Shown here: in pieces, positions 20,884 to 29,505 of the stretch
Layout: every line of letters begins with the position of its first letter
Numbering within the stretch: position 1 is the first letter of the stretch
Assembly: GCA_944390745.1 (NCBI GenBank)
Contig: CALXQK010000005.1
Coordinates: 62,001-126,000, forward strand
Source of the DNA: an uncultured Duodenibacillus sp.
GTDB taxonomy: Bacteria > Pseudomonadota > Gammaproteobacteria > Burkholderiales > Burkholderiaceae_F
Direction: 5' to 3'
DNA length: 64,000 bases
Made by a program: the position numbers and the translations under genes
The notes under the pieces: generated by a model
Databases searched by the model: none
What the model was told of the DNA's origin: nothing
The model's input: the letters and a program-made list of their open reading frames with translations, nothing else

Positions 20884-21263
20884 TTGCCCGCCCGGGACTC
20901 GGCGTGCACTGTCTGCTGAAGGCGCCCGTCTGATTCAAGCGCCCGCTCCGCAATGAGCGGCGGCTGTTTGAAGATGCTCGCCGGGGGCTGGCCGCGTTGC
21001 TTGTGAACCTCCCGGATCATGCCGTGCCTCTCGTGTCTAAGCACACTTTGAATGCATGACCGGATTTCCTCTTGACAGAATGGGTTCAGTATCTACCTGC
21101 AGCGCCGCAGCCCTCATGAAGAGCCTCGCCGCCTGAGGGCGGACGTGCACGAAGCCAAGCGGTCTTCCCACATTCGGAAGGCCGTTTTTTTTCTGCCTGA
21201 ACGTTTTTTCCGACAGAGTGCCGGCCGGCGCTCCGTCGATGCTCTGAAAAGGACGCTCCGACA
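20884..21263 (+). other. 380-base leader between rpsP and rimM
   Basis: No gene seen. It contains several GC hairpins (for example CGCTC/GAGCG near 20945), an isolated perfect TTGACA at 21072-21077 without a good -10 box at the right distance, and a strong terminator-like hairpin at 21160-21192. No recognised riboswitch was found by eye. Confidence 0.5.
21160..21192 (+). terminator. Terminator or attenuator upstream of rimM
   Basis: CGGTCTTCC (21160-21168) pairs with GGAAGGCCG (21176-21184), nine pairs with one G-T and a seven-base loop, followed by eight T. It lies 71 bases before the rimM ATG, inside the operon. Confidence 0.8.
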
Positions 21264-21791
21264 ATGGTCAATCCTGATGAACTGCTTTGCGTGGGCCGTA
21301 CCAACGGCGCCTACGGCGTGCGCGGCTCGATTCGCGTCGTCCCCTTTGAGGGCGGCGAGGTGCTTGCGCAGACGCGGCGCTGGTTTCTGACGCCCCTGCG
21401 CGGTGAGACGGTGCCCCTTGAGGTCACCTCGATCAAGGTGCACGGCAATGTGCTTCTTGCCACGGTCGCCGGCTGCGACAGCAAGGAGAAGGCTGACGCC
21501 CTGCGCGGGCGCATCAGCGTGCTGCGCGCCGACTTTCCCGATCCGGGCGAGGATGAATTCTGGGCGGCCGACGTCATCGGCTGCCGCGTTGTCAACCGCG
21601 AGGGCGTTGAGCTCGGCCGCGTGACCGAAATCGGCAGCAACACCGTGCAGGACATCTTCAAGGTTGAGGGCGGTCCGAGGGTTGACGGCCGCGATCCGGT
21701 CTATCTCATTCCGGACGTCGAGGCCTACATTCTTGACATCGACGTCGACTCGGGCGTGGTCACGGTCGACTGGCAGCCCGACTGGATCTAG
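21264..21791 (+). CDS. rimM: Ribosome maturation factor RimM
   Basis: Assists maturation of the 30S head by binding S19. The 175-residue protein has the N-terminal RimM barrel (LCVGRTNGAYGVRGSIRVVP) and a C-terminal PRC-barrel (FWAADVIGCRVVNREG, then VYLIPDVEAYILDIDVDSG). The ATG at 21264 is preceded by AAAGGA about 11 bases away. It follows the leader with an internal terminator and runs into trmD after 15 bases, so rimM and trmD are translated from the same message. Confidence 0.97.
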   Translation: MVNPDELLCVGRTNGAYGVRGSIRVVPFEGGEVLAQTRRWFLTPLRGETVPLEVTSIKVHGNVLLATVAGCDSKEKADALRGRISVLRADFPDPGEDEFWAADVIGCRVVNREGVELGRVTEIGSNTVQDIFKVEGGPRVDGRDPVYLIPDVEAYILDIDVDSGVVTVDWQPDWI

Positions 21792-21806
21792 AGCGGGGAG
21801 GGGACC

Positions 21807-22568
21807 ATGCTGCGCTTTGACGTCATCACGCTTTTCCCCGGGATCTTTGAGGCTGTGACCGCCCAGGGCATCACCTCGCGCGCCCGCAGGCGCGGCCTGT
21901 GGTGCGCGCACTTCTGGAACCCGCGGCTTGTGACGAGCGACGTGCACCGCACGGTCGACGAGCGCCCCTTCGGCGGAGGGCCCGGCATGGTGATGATGGC
22001 CGAGCCCCTGTACCGCACGCTTGAAATGATCCGCGCCTCGGGCAACAGCGGCCGCGTCATTGCCTTTGCCCCCTCGGGGCGGCACCTCACCGACGCCTGG
22101 GTGCGCGAGGCCTCGGCCGATGCGAACGGTCAGTACGTGCTTGTCTGCGGGCGCTACGAGGGCATCGACGAGCGGTTCTTGTCGCGCTATGTCGATGAGA
22201 TCATCAGTCTCGGGGACTTCGTGCTCTCCGGCGCCGAGCTTGCGGCCTGCGCGCTGATGGACGCCGTCGTGCGGCAGCTCCCCGGCGCCATCAAGGAGCT
22301 TTCGGCCCTTGACGAGTCCTTTGGCACGGGGCTACTGGATGCCCCGCATTACACGCGGCCGGAGGTCTGGCAGGGAGAGCAGGTTCCCGAGGTGCTCCTT
22401 TCAGGGCACCACGCCAACATCGCGCGCTGGACGCGTGAAAAAAGTTTGGAGGCGACCTTCAAAAATCGCCCTGAATTGATTACAATTGCGCGTTCCCGCG
22501 GTCTGTTGACCGACCGCGACGAGAAGTTTTTGAAGTCCCTCAAGGCCGAAGGCTGCGAGAGGGACTGA
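21807..22568 (+). CDS. trmD: tRNA (guanine-N1)-methyltransferase
   Basis: Methylates G37 of tRNAs that carry G36, which prevents frameshifting. The 253-residue SPOUT enzyme begins LRFDVITLFPGIFEAV and has the knot with the SAM loop YVLVCGRYEGIDERF and SLGDFVLSGAELAA, and the active-site region HYTRPEVWQGEQVPEVLLSG. GGAGGGG precedes the ATG at 21807. It sits in the conserved rpsP-rimM-trmD-rplS order. A hairpin with a T run lies directly after the stop codon. Confidence 0.98.
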   Translation: MLRFDVITLFPGIFEAVTAQGITSRARRRGLWCAHFWNPRLVTSDVHRTVDERPFGGGPGMVMMAEPLYRTLEMIRASGNSGRVIAFAPSGRHLTDAWVREASADANGQYVLVCGRYEGIDERFLSRYVDEIISLGDFVLSGAELAACALMDAVVRQLPGAIKELSALDESFGTGLLDAPHYTRPEVWQGEQVPEVLLSGHHANIARWTREKSLEATFKNRPELITIARSRGLLTDRDEKFLKSLKAEGCERD

Positions 22569-22577
22569 CAAAAAAGT

Positions 22578-22617
22578 GCGGCGCCGGAGCTTGAAAACAA
22601 GCCTGCGCCGTGTTTTT
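22578..22617 (+). terminator. Terminator-like hairpin between trmD and rplS
   Basis: Outer arms CGGCGC (22579-22584) and GCGCCG (22605-22610) enclose inner GCTTG/CAAGC with a four-base loop; TGTTTTT follows. It lies inside the operon, before rplS. Confidence 0.6.
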
Positions 22618-22685
22618 CACTACCCATCCTCTGGACGGCGCACACAACATTGAAATGCCGCCGCATGATGGCAACGGAGACAAAA

Positions 22686-23081
22686 ATGAACATCATCCAG
22701 ACTCTGGAACAGGAAGAAATCGCCCGCCTTACCGCCGGCAAGACCATCCCGGACTTCCGCGCCGGCGACACCGTGAGCGTTCTCGTGAACGTGATCGAAG
22801 GCAGCCGCAAGCGCACCCAGGCCTATGAAGGCATGGTCATCGCCAAGCGCAACCGCGGTCTGAACTCCTCGTTCATCGTCCGCAAGATCTCGAGCGGCGA
22901 AGGCATCGAGCGTACGTTCCAGCTCTACTCGCCCACGATTGCCTCGATCGAGGTCAAGCGCCGCGGCGACGTCTGCCGTGCGAAGCTCTACTACCTGCGC
23001 GAGCGCTCCGGCAAGGCCGCCCGCATTCGCGAGCTGCTCGTCCGCAAGGACGCCGGCGCTGCTGCTGCCGCTGCCGAGTAA
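22686..23081 (+). CDS. rplS: 50S ribosomal protein L19
   Basis: Large-subunit ribosomal protein at the 30S-50S interface. 131 residues with the family pattern: N-terminal [30 protein letters not shown], the [20 protein letters not shown] stretch and [15 protein letters not shown] start at the ATG at 22686 with GGAGA upstream; the frame extends 12 codons further without similarity. A short alanine-rich tail ends the protein. It is last in its operon, closed by a strong terminator. Confidence 0.98.
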   Translation: MNIIQTLEQEEIARLTAGKTIPDFRAGDTVSVLVNVIEGSRKRTQAYEGMVIAKRNRGLNSSFIVRKISSGEGIERTFQLYSPTIASIEVKRRGDVCRAKLYYLRERSGKAARIRELLVRKDAGAAAAAAE

Positions 23082-23124
23082 TTCGACGCACGCGCTTTTC
23101 GAAGCAAGACTTTTTTTGCTTCAC

Positions 23125-23167
23125 AAAAACTGCCGTCTTCCGATTGCGGGGACGGCAGTTTTTTTTT
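23125..23167 (+). terminator. Terminator of the rpsP-rplS operon
   Basis: ACTGCCGTC (23129-23137) pairs with GACGGCAGT (23151-23159), then eight T. A second small hairpin GAAGCAA/TTGCTTC lies just upstream at 23101-23122. Confidence 0.9.
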
Positions 23168-23247
23168 ACTCAAAATTCAAGAAGGGAAAAGGGCTGAGGG
23201 AGGACCGGATTTGTCCGGCGATGAGTGCAGGCCGCAGTCAATCGCCG

Positions 23248-23631
23248 CTATGGGTGAAAAATGAGGTAAAGCGCAAAGGCGATGAGAACGCCGTACCCCA
23301 GGGCCGTGAGGGCGAGATTTCTGCGGCTGCCGAAAAAGCGCAGGAGCGGATTGGCTGGCGGGATCGGAGTCCCCTTGTCCTGGGGTTCCTCGAGCAGGGC
23401 GATCCAGGCGATTTCGCCCTTTTGGTCGCCGGGGTCCGTGCCGGGAACAAAGCGCACGCGGTCGAGCACCTGCAGGGGGCGGCTGCCCTGGTCGCTGCGT
23501 GCGGTGCGGCGCGTGATGAACCAGCGCCGTCCGTCGTCGCCGTCAACGACGCCGCTGAAGGCGCCGGGATCGATGCTGACGACCGTTCCGGTGCGTGCGG
23601 CAGGGTCGGATGCGCGATCGTTCTGCGGCAT
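23248..23631 (-). CDS. Hypothetical membrane-anchored small-barrel protein
   Basis: I do not recognise a named family. The 127-residue product starts with a stretch like a nucleic-acid-binding cold-shock/OB barrel (TGTVVSIDPGAFSGVVDGDD, then RRWFITRRTA and LDRVRFVPG). A proline-containing linker follows, then one hydrophobic segment at the C-terminus (about residues 104-124, NLALTALGYGVLIAFALYL). A cold-shock-like domain followed by a membrane segment is known in DUF1294 proteins, but those have a longer membrane part. It lies downstream of hslO on the same strand, separated by a terminator. Coding status is supported by length, composition and a sensible architecture. Confidence 0.65.
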   Translation of the reverse strand: MPQNDRASDPAARTGTVVSIDPGAFSGVVDGDDGRRWFITRRTARSDQGSRPLQVLDRVRFVPGTDPGDQKGEIAWIALLEEPQDKGTPIPPANPLLRFFGSRRNLALTALGYGVLIAFALYLIFHP

Positions 23632-23639
23632 GGCCTTGG

Positions 23640-23676
23640 AAAAAAATGACGGCCCGCCATTGGAGTTCGGCGGGCC
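23640..23676 (-). terminator. Terminator after hslO
   Basis: GGCCCGCC (23651-23658) pairs with GGCGGGCC (23669-23676). On the minus strand a run of seven T follows after four bases. Confidence 0.75.
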
Positions 23677-23682
23677 GGGGGA

Positions 23683-24591
23683 CTAGTTGATGGAGCTGCT
23701 TTGCGCCGTCGCAGGCGCAAAGAGAAGCTTCACGTCGATGGCGTCAAGCGCATAGGTTTTGCCGCAGAACTCGCAGCGAACCTCAATCTTTCCCTTCTCC
23801 TCGATGATCTCGCGGGCTTCCTTCTCGCCCAGGCTTCTGACCATCGCCTTGATGCCGTCCATCGAGCAGCGGCAGCCAAAGCGCGGCGCCAGGGTTTCAA
23901 GCACCGTGGGGTTGTCCTCCCAGAAGAGGCGCCGGGCAAGCTCCTCGGGCTCAAGCGTCAAGAGCTCCTCGTTTTTCACCGTGCGCGCGAGCATCGAGAG
24001 ATGCTCAAATCCCTCGGGGTCGATCTCGCCCTGGGCCTTGCCGCCGGTTGCGGCCACGCGCTGCAGCAGCACGCCGCCGCAGGCCTTGTCGTCGGCGGCA
24101 AGCCACAGTCCCGTGCGCACCTGCTCGGACTGCGTCATGTAGCTTTCAATGGTTTCGGCGACGGTGTTTCCGGTGAGCGGCACCACTCCCTGATAGGGAT
24201 GCTCGCCCGGGCGGCGGCCGGCGATGTCGAGAATGAGCGCGCAGCGGCCGTTTCCGCCGACGTTGACAAGACTCTTGAAGTCCGCCTCATCGGGAATGTT
24301 CTCGGCGGCGGTGCGCAGCTGCACCGTGGCGCGCACGACAAGCCCCGTGCGCACCTCCACAAGGGCAAGCTTCACGGGGCCGTCGCCCTGGATCTGCAGC
24401 ACGAGCGCGCCGTCAAACTTGAGGCTTGCCGAGAGCATCACGGCAGCCGCGGAGAGCTCGCCGAGCATGCGGCGCACGCCCGCAGGGAGGTGCTGGTGCT
24501 CGACGATGTCCTGCCAGGCCTGGCCCATGTGAAGAACCACGGCGCGGCAGCTTTGCCTGGGAAAGTGCAGTTTGATGAGTTTGTCGGTCAT
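23683..24591 (-). CDS. hslO: Redox-regulated chaperone Hsp33
   Basis: Cytoplasmic holdase activated by oxidative unfolding. The four zinc cysteines that act as the redox switch are present near the C-terminus: CRC (in FGCRCSMDGIK) and CEFC (in VRCEFCGKTYAL). The N-terminal part shows the family segments AAAVMLSASLKFDG, LQIQGDGPVKLALVEV and GVVPLTGNTVAETIESYM with the following SEQVRT. At 302 residues it has normal length. No clear Shine-Dalgarno. Upstream on the same strand is the gamma carbonic anhydrase gene (84-base gap). Confidence 0.96.
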   Translation of the reverse strand: MTDKLIKLHFPRQSCRAVVLHMGQAWQDIVEHQHLPAGVRRMLGELSAAAVMLSASLKFDGALVLQIQGDGPVKLALVEVRTGLVVRATVQLRTAAENIPDEADFKSLVNVGGNGRCALILDIAGRRPGEHPYQGVVPLTGNTVAETIESYMTQSEQVRTGLWLAADDKACGGVLLQRVAATGGKAQGEIDPEGFEHLSMLARTVKNEELLTLEPEELARRLFWEDNPTVLETLAPRFGCRCSMDGIKAMVRSLGEKEAREIIEEKGKIEVRCEFCGKTYALDAIDVKLLFAPATAQSSSIN

Positions 24592-24675
24592 AAAAATCAG
24601 CCGGGGAAAAAAATCCTTGTCGATGCAGCGTATTTGGCGTCGCCGGCCCTCTTTTTCAAGGGCGGGCGAAACTCT

Positions 24676-25200
24676 TCAGGCCACTTTCCTGAGGCCCGTG
24701 CGAAAGCACTCCTTTTGCTGCTGGTAGTGTTTGTTGTCCTCGTGCAGCTTTTCAACCTCGTCGTCGCTGAGCGTGCGCACCAGGCGCGCGGGCGTGCCCA
24801 CCACGAGCGCGCGCTCGGGGATGACCTTGTTTTCAGCCACCAGAGCGCCTGCGCCCACGATGGCGTCGCGGCCGATGACCGCGCCGTTGAGCACCACGGC
24901 GCCCATGCCGATGAGCGCGCCGTCTTCGATCGTGCAGCCGTGAAGGATTGCGCCGTGGCCCACGGTGACATTGCGTCCCACGGTGCAGGGGCGCCCGGCG
25001 TCGACATGCACCACCGCGTTGTCCTGCAGGTTGCTGCCGCTGCCAAGCGTGATCGGGGCGAGGTCGGCGCGCAGCACCGCTCCGGGCCAGACGCTGGCCT
25101 GCTCGTCGATTCTTACCTGCCCGATCACCTGGGCTGATTCCGAGACCCAGGCCGATTCCGAGACCTCGGGGACGTGTTCATTCAATGCAAAAATTGCCAT
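24676..25200 (-). CDS. Gamma-class carbonic anhydrase family protein
   Basis: Left-handed beta-helix protein of the YrdA/PaaY group. The 174-residue product consists of hexapeptide repeats (for example VIGQVRIDEQASVWPGAVLR) with the three expected zinc histidines in DNAVVHVD and VGHGAILHGC, and ends with a helix (LVRTLSDDEVEKLHEDNKHY). Members are trimeric and bind zinc or iron; carbonic anhydrase activity varies, so the reaction is inferred. I start at the ATG at 25200, where family similarity begins (MAIFALNEHVPEV), although the frame stays open upstream. Confidence 0.88.
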   Translation of the reverse strand: MAIFALNEHVPEVSESAWVSESAQVIGQVRIDEQASVWPGAVLRADLAPITLGSGSNLQDNAVVHVDAGRPCTVGRNVTVGHGAILHGCTIEDGALIGMGAVVLNGAVIGRDAIVGAGALVAENKVIPERALVVGTPARLVRTLSDDEVEKLHEDNKHYQQQKECFRTGLRKVA

Positions 25201-25416
25201 AATCGCTTGTGCTTTCAAAAAAGATGCATGCCTGGTGCAGACTGCAAATCGAGCACATTGTAATGAGGCCGGCGCCGCGGACGGTCGAGGGCGCACGGGC
25301 TTGCGCAGACCGGCCAAGGGCGGACTGCTCCCGACACGGCCCGGTGCCGGGGAGGGCGCCCCGCGGCCGGCTGACCAGGCAAAGAAGAACAGAGAATTTT
25401 GGGGAGGACGAGGGCG

Positions 25417-26256
25417 GTGCTCATTGATCTGCACATGCACTCCACGGCAAGCGACGGGGCCCTGACGCCATCGGAGCTTGTGCGCTGCTGCTTTGAGCGC
25501 TGCGGCGTCGGGACGATGGCGCTCACCGATCACGACACGGTCGCCGGCGTCGGCGAGGCCCGCCGCGCCGCGCGGCTTTGCGGCATGCGCTTTATCAGCG
25601 GCATTGAAGTTTCCACAATCTGGGCGGAGCGCTCGGTGCACATCGTGGGGCTCGGCGTCGACGACAGCAATGCCGAGCTTCTGGAGGTCACGGCCGACTT
25701 GTGCGACAAGCGCGACCGCCGGGCCGTGGAGATCGGGCGGCGGCTCGATGCGCTGGGCTTTGAAAACATGTTTGAAAAGGCGCTCGCGCACACCCACGTC
25801 AAGAGCAATATTTCACGCCTGCACTTTGCCCGGGCCCTTCTCGATGAAGGGGCGGTGCGCAGCGTCCAGCAGGCGTTTGATCGATACCTCACGCAGGGAA
25901 AGCCCGCCTATGTGGCCGCGGCCTGGCCTTCGATTGCCGAGGCCGTGGCGCTCATTCACCGCGCAGGCGGCGTGGCGGTGCTTGCGCACCCCGGACGCTA
26001 TCGCTTCAGCGGCGGCGACTGGCAGCTTGACGCCCTGGTCGAGGGTTTTGTCGAGTCGGGCGGTGAAGCCATCGAGGTCGTGAGCGGCAGCCAGAGCCCG
26101 TCCTTTGTCCCGCGCTGCATCGCGTGGGTCCGGCGTTATCACCTCTTTGGATCCGTCGGAAGCGACTTTCACAGTCCGGGCGGCGAGCGTCCGGCTCCAG
26201 GCGAGCAGGGGCAGCTTCCCGAGGGCGTGCCGAGCGTGCTCGAGCTTCTGGCCTGA
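25417..26256 (+). CDS. PHP-domain phosphoesterase (YciV/RNase AM-like)
   Basis: Metal-dependent PHP-fold hydrolase. The proteobacterial group includes 3',5'-nucleoside bisphosphate phosphatase/RNase AM. Metal-binding motifs are in order: DLHMHSTASDG, LTDHDTVAG, the Glu in ISGIEVST, LAHPGRY and GSDFHSPG. About 279 residues from the GTG at 25417, chosen because GGGGAGG is nine bases upstream. The protein ends exactly where the convergent lplT gene ends, with no spacer, so 3' ends of the two messages must overlap or terminate outside. In gamma-proteobacteria the homologue flanks the trp operon; no trp gene is present here. Confidence 0.88.
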   Translation: MLIDLHMHSTASDGALTPSELVRCCFERCGVGTMALTDHDTVAGVGEARRAARLCGMRFISGIEVSTIWAERSVHIVGLGVDDSNAELLEVTADLCDKRDRRAVEIGRRLDALGFENMFEKALAHTHVKSNISRLHFARALLDEGAVRSVQQAFDRYLTQGKPAYVAAAWPSIAEAVALIHRAGGVAVLAHPGRYRFSGGDWQLDALVEGFVESGGEAIEVVSGSQSPSFVPRCIAWVRRYHLFGSVGSDFHSPGGERPAPGEQGQLPEGVPSVLELLA

Positions 26257-27597
26257 CTAGCTGCGCGGCTTGCGGTCAAGCCGCTCGTGGCGGACGTCTT
26301 CGCCGATCAGGTGCAGACTGTCGCCCTGGCTCTGGTTGCGGCGGTGCTTGAGGATCACTGCAAGCATGCTTGCTGCGACGAACAGTCCGAACACCAGCAT
26401 GGTGGTTCTGACCGAGAGATCGGACTTGATGAGCAGGGCGTAGATGCCGAGCATGGTCAGAATCGAGAGATTCTCGTTGAAGTTCTGCACGGCAATCGAG
26501 CGCCCGGCGCTCATCAGCACGTGGCCGCGGTGCTGTAGCAGGGCGTTCATGGGCACCACGAAAAAGCCTGCCAGAATGCCCACGACAACCATGATGGCGC
26601 ACGCGGCCAGAACCGCCAGGCGCACTTCAAAGCCCAGAATCGAGACCGAGCCCGGAAGCATCGACTGGTCAAACCAGCTCGCCGCTCCCACGACAAGCCC
26701 CATGGCGATGCCCATGGGCAGCACGACAAGCGACTTCTTGAGCGGCACCCAGACGGCCGCCCCCGCTGCGCCGAGCGCAATGCCCACGGAGACCACGGCC
26801 TGCAGGATGGCGCCCTGAGAGAGATTCATGCCGAGCGCCGCATCGGCCCACTTGAGCACGAGAAACTGCAGCACGGCGCCCGCGCCCCAGAACAGCGTCG
26901 TGACCGAAAGCGAGATCTGGCCGAGCTTGTCGTGCCACAGCAGCCGGCAGGAGTCAATAAAGTTGATGATGCTTGCCAGAGGCTCAAAGTTGGGCCGCGG
27001 ATAGCGCGCCCCCGTGTCCGGAATCGTGAGGTTCACAATGGCCGCGAGCACGTAGACGAGCACCACGACGGCAATGGCAGCCTCGGCGTCGTACTCAAGC
27101 CCCAGGGCCGTCAGCCCGATGCTGTGCAGCAGAAACTGCGCCACGTCGGGATGCACCAGAACGCCGCCCAGAACAACGCCCAGAATGATGGATACGACGG
27201 TGAGGCCCTCCATCCAGCCGTTGGCGATCACGAGCTTTTCCGGCGGCAGCAGCTCAGTGAGAATGCCGTACTTGGCGGGGGAATAGGCCGCCGCGCCGAT
27301 GCCCACCACCGCATAGGCCAGAAGCGGATGCGAGCCGAGAAGCATCATCAGGCAGCCTGCGGCCTTGACGGCGTTCGTGATGAACATCACGTGCCCCTTT
27401 TGCATCAGGTCGGCAAAGATCCCCACCCAGGCCGCAAGCAGAACGTAGCTCACGACGAAAAAGAGTTTTAAAAGCGGCGTCATCCACTCCGGGGCCTGAA
27501 GATTTGCAAGCAGCGCAATGGCAGCAATCAAAAGGGCGTTGTCCGCCAGGCTCGAGAGGAACTGGGCGCAGAGGATGTTGTAAAAGCCGCGTTTCAT
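26257..27597 (-). CDS. lplT: Lysophospholipid transporter LplT
   Basis: Major-facilitator carrier that flips lysophospholipids inward for re-acylation. 446 residues, 12 predicted membrane segments. Family landmarks are FYNILCAQFLSSLADNALL at the start, AAYSPAKYGILTELLPPEKLV, NGWMEGLTVVSIILG and the late FFVVPMNALLQHRGH. I start at the ATG at 27597 (MKRGFYN). Many genomes fuse or pair this protein with the acyltransferase Aas; no such gene is beside it here. It is convergent with the PHP gene. Confidence 0.93.
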   Translation of the reverse strand: MKRGFYNILCAQFLSSLADNALLIAAIALLANLQAPEWMTPLLKLFFVVSYVLLAAWVGIFADLMQKGHVMFITNAVKAAGCLMMLLGSHPLLAYAVVGIGAAAYSPAKYGILTELLPPEKLVIANGWMEGLTVVSIILGVVLGGVLVHPDVAQFLLHSIGLTALGLEYDAEAAIAVVVLVYVLAAIVNLTIPDTGARYPRPNFEPLASIINFIDSCRLLWHDKLGQISLSVTTLFWGAGAVLQFLVLKWADAALGMNLSQGAILQAVVSVGIALGAAGAAVWVPLKKSLVVLPMGIAMGLVVGAASWFDQSMLPGSVSILGFEVRLAVLAACAIMVVVGILAGFFVVPMNALLQHRGHVLMSAGRSIAVQNFNENLSILTMLGIYALLIKSDLSVRTTMLVFGLFVAASMLAVILKHRRNQSQGDSLHLIGEDVRHERLDRKPRS

Positions 27598-27999
27598 GGT
27601 AAAGCTGTGAGGCGCGGGGCCGGATGCCGGCGGACCCGCGGGTCTTTCCTTGAGCTGCAGGCCGCCGGCGGCGCTGCGCAAAAAAAAGGTGGTTTGGGCG
27701 CGCGTGACCGGCGCGGGCAAATCGACGGCGTTGATCGAATTGGAACGCCCTGCAGTTTAACAAAAGGGTGGGTGCGCGGCGGTCTGCCAGACCGCTCGTC
27801 GGGGGGTGCGTTTGAACGAATTGTGCCAGGGGCCGGGGTCGGCGCCTCTGCGGCAAGTGTGCGATCATTCGCAAACCCGGTGCGAAGGGCCCCGGGCCTG
27901 AACCCGCGGCAGGAACGCGGGGCGCGCGCCTCGAAGACCCTGCTTGACCGGTTGAAACTCCCGTCCCCCGGCTTTCGGGCAGCTTGGAATGTGAACGCA
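27598..27999. other. Divergent intergenic region lplT/radA, 402 bases
   Basis: No gene seen. It contains the palindromic motif GCGATCATTCGC (27861-27872), continuing into a TTCGCA/TGCGAA inverted repeat (27868-27886). A near copy of the first motif lies upstream of mmuM at 60811. Confidence 0.4.
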
Positions 28000-29385
28000 A
28001 TGGCAAAGGCAAGAACGCACTACGTCTGCAGCGAATGCGGCGGCACCACGGTCAAGTGGCAGGGCAAGTGTCCGCACTGCGGCGCATGGAACACCATGAA
28101 GGAATTTCGCGAGCCCACCGTTTCGCAGTCGCGCTTCGGCGCCGAGCGTCATGCCGTGCACGGTCTGGTGGCTGCTACCGAGGTGGTTGATCTTGCGCAG
28201 GTTCACGCCGCCGAGGTGCCGCGCATTCCGGTGGGCATTTCCGAATTTGACCGCGTGATGGGCGGCGGACTTGTCGTGGGCGGCGTCGGGCTCATCGGCG
28301 GCGACCCGGGCATCGGCAAGTCGACCCTGCTGCTGCAGGTGATGCACCGGCTGGTGCGCCAGGGCATGAGCGCGCTTTACGTCTCAGGTGAGGAATCCGC
28401 CTCGCAGGTGGCGCTTCGCGCCGCGCGGCTTGGAATTGATCCGCAGGGCATGCGGCTCATGAGCGAAATCGAGCTTGAGAAAATTGAGGCGGCCGTCACG
28501 CAGGAAAAGCCGCAGTTTGTGGTGATCGACTCAATTCAGACGCTTTTCAGCAGCGCGCTTGAAAGCGCGCCGGGCAGCGTCACCCAGGTGCGCGAGTGCT
28601 CGGCTAGGCTCACGCGCCTTGCCAAGGCCACGGGCACCGCGCTCATCTTCGTGGGCCACGTCACCAAGGACGGCTCGCTTGCCGGCCCGCGGGTGCTTGA
28701 GCACATTGTTGATACGGTGCTTTATTTCGAGGGCGACACGCATTCAAACTTTCGCCTCATCCGGGCCTTCAAGAACCGCTTCGGTGCGGTCAACGAACTC
28801 GGCGTCTTCGCCATGACCGACCGGGGCCTTCGCGGAATTTCCAACCCCTCGGCCATTTTTCTGTCAGAGCACCGCGACAACGTGTCGGGCAGCTGCGTTC
28901 TGGTGACGCAGGAGGGCACGCGGCCGCTGCTCGTCGAGGTGCAGGCTCTTGTCGACCAGACCCACGCCCCCGCGCCGCGCCGACTTTGCGTCGGGCTTGA
29001 CGCGCAGCGCCTGGCGATGCTTCTGGCGGTGCTGCACCGTCATGCCGGCGTCTCCTGCTTTGACAAGGATGTCTTTATCAATGCCGTGGGCGGCGTGAAG
29101 ATCGCCGAGCCCGCAAGCGATCTTGCCGTGCTTCTGGCGGTGGTGAGCTCCATCACCGACCGGCCGCTTCCGGCTGGGCTTGCCGTCTTCGGCGAGGTGG
29201 GGCTTGCCGGGGAGATTCGTCCGGCGCCCCGCGGTCAGGAGCGCCTGCGCGAGGCCGCCAAGCTGGGTTTCGGAACGGCGGTGATTCCCCGGGCCAACGC
29301 CCCAAAGACGCCCATCGAGGGGCTCAGGGTGATCGCGGTTGATCGCCTGACGGACGCCATTGCCGCCGTGCGTGAAAGAGCCTGA
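28000..29385 (+). CDS. radA: DNA repair ATPase RadA
   Basis: RecA-related helicase that promotes branch migration during recombinational repair. 461 residues. The N-terminal zinc finger has CSECGGTT and CPHCGAW; Walker A is GGDPGIGKSTLL, and the RadA-specific KNRFG motif is in FKNRFGAVNELGVF. A C-terminal Lon-like domain covers about residues 310-461. I start at ATG 28000, where the zinc-finger homology begins (MAKARTHYVCSEC); a GTG lies three codons earlier. The frame is open far upstream but that part has no similarity. Possible operator-like palindromes lie in its upstream region. Confidence 0.97.
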   Translation: MAKARTHYVCSECGGTTVKWQGKCPHCGAWNTMKEFREPTVSQSRFGAERHAVHGLVAATEVVDLAQVHAAEVPRIPVGISEFDRVMGGGLVVGGVGLIGGDPGIGKSTLLLQVMHRLVRQGMSALYVSGEESASQVALRAARLGIDPQGMRLMSEIELEKIEAAVTQEKPQFVVIDSIQTLFSSALESAPGSVTQVRECSARLTRLAKATGTALIFVGHVTKDGSLAGPRVLEHIVDTVLYFEGDTHSNFRLIRAFKNRFGAVNELGVFAMTDRGLRGISNPSAIFLSEHRDNVSGSCVLVTQEGTRPLLVEVQALVDQTHAPAPRRLCVGLDAQRLAMLLAVLHRHAGVSCFDKDVFINAVGGVKIAEPASDLAVLLAVVSSITDRPLPAGLAVFGEVGLAGEIRPAPRGQERLREAAKLGFGTAVIPRANAPKTPIEGLRVIAVDRLTDAIAAVRERA

Positions 29386-29505
29386 TGGCCGGGACTTGTT
29401 GAAGAGCCGAATCTTTTCCTGACTTTGACAGTTTTCAAGTCAAAAACGCTTGGGATCCCTTGGAACAGCAGGGAACCCAGGCCCATGGAGCTCGTTCGAA
29501 GCGTG

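Noticed and set aside
21072..21100. Promoter from perfect TTGACA upstream of rimM
   Set aside because: The best -10 candidate (TACCTG) is poor and TATCTA is only 12 bases away.
20884..21160. Known riboswitch in the rpsP-rimM leader
   Set aside because: No TPP, SAM, cobalamin or preQ1 consensus could be found by eye.
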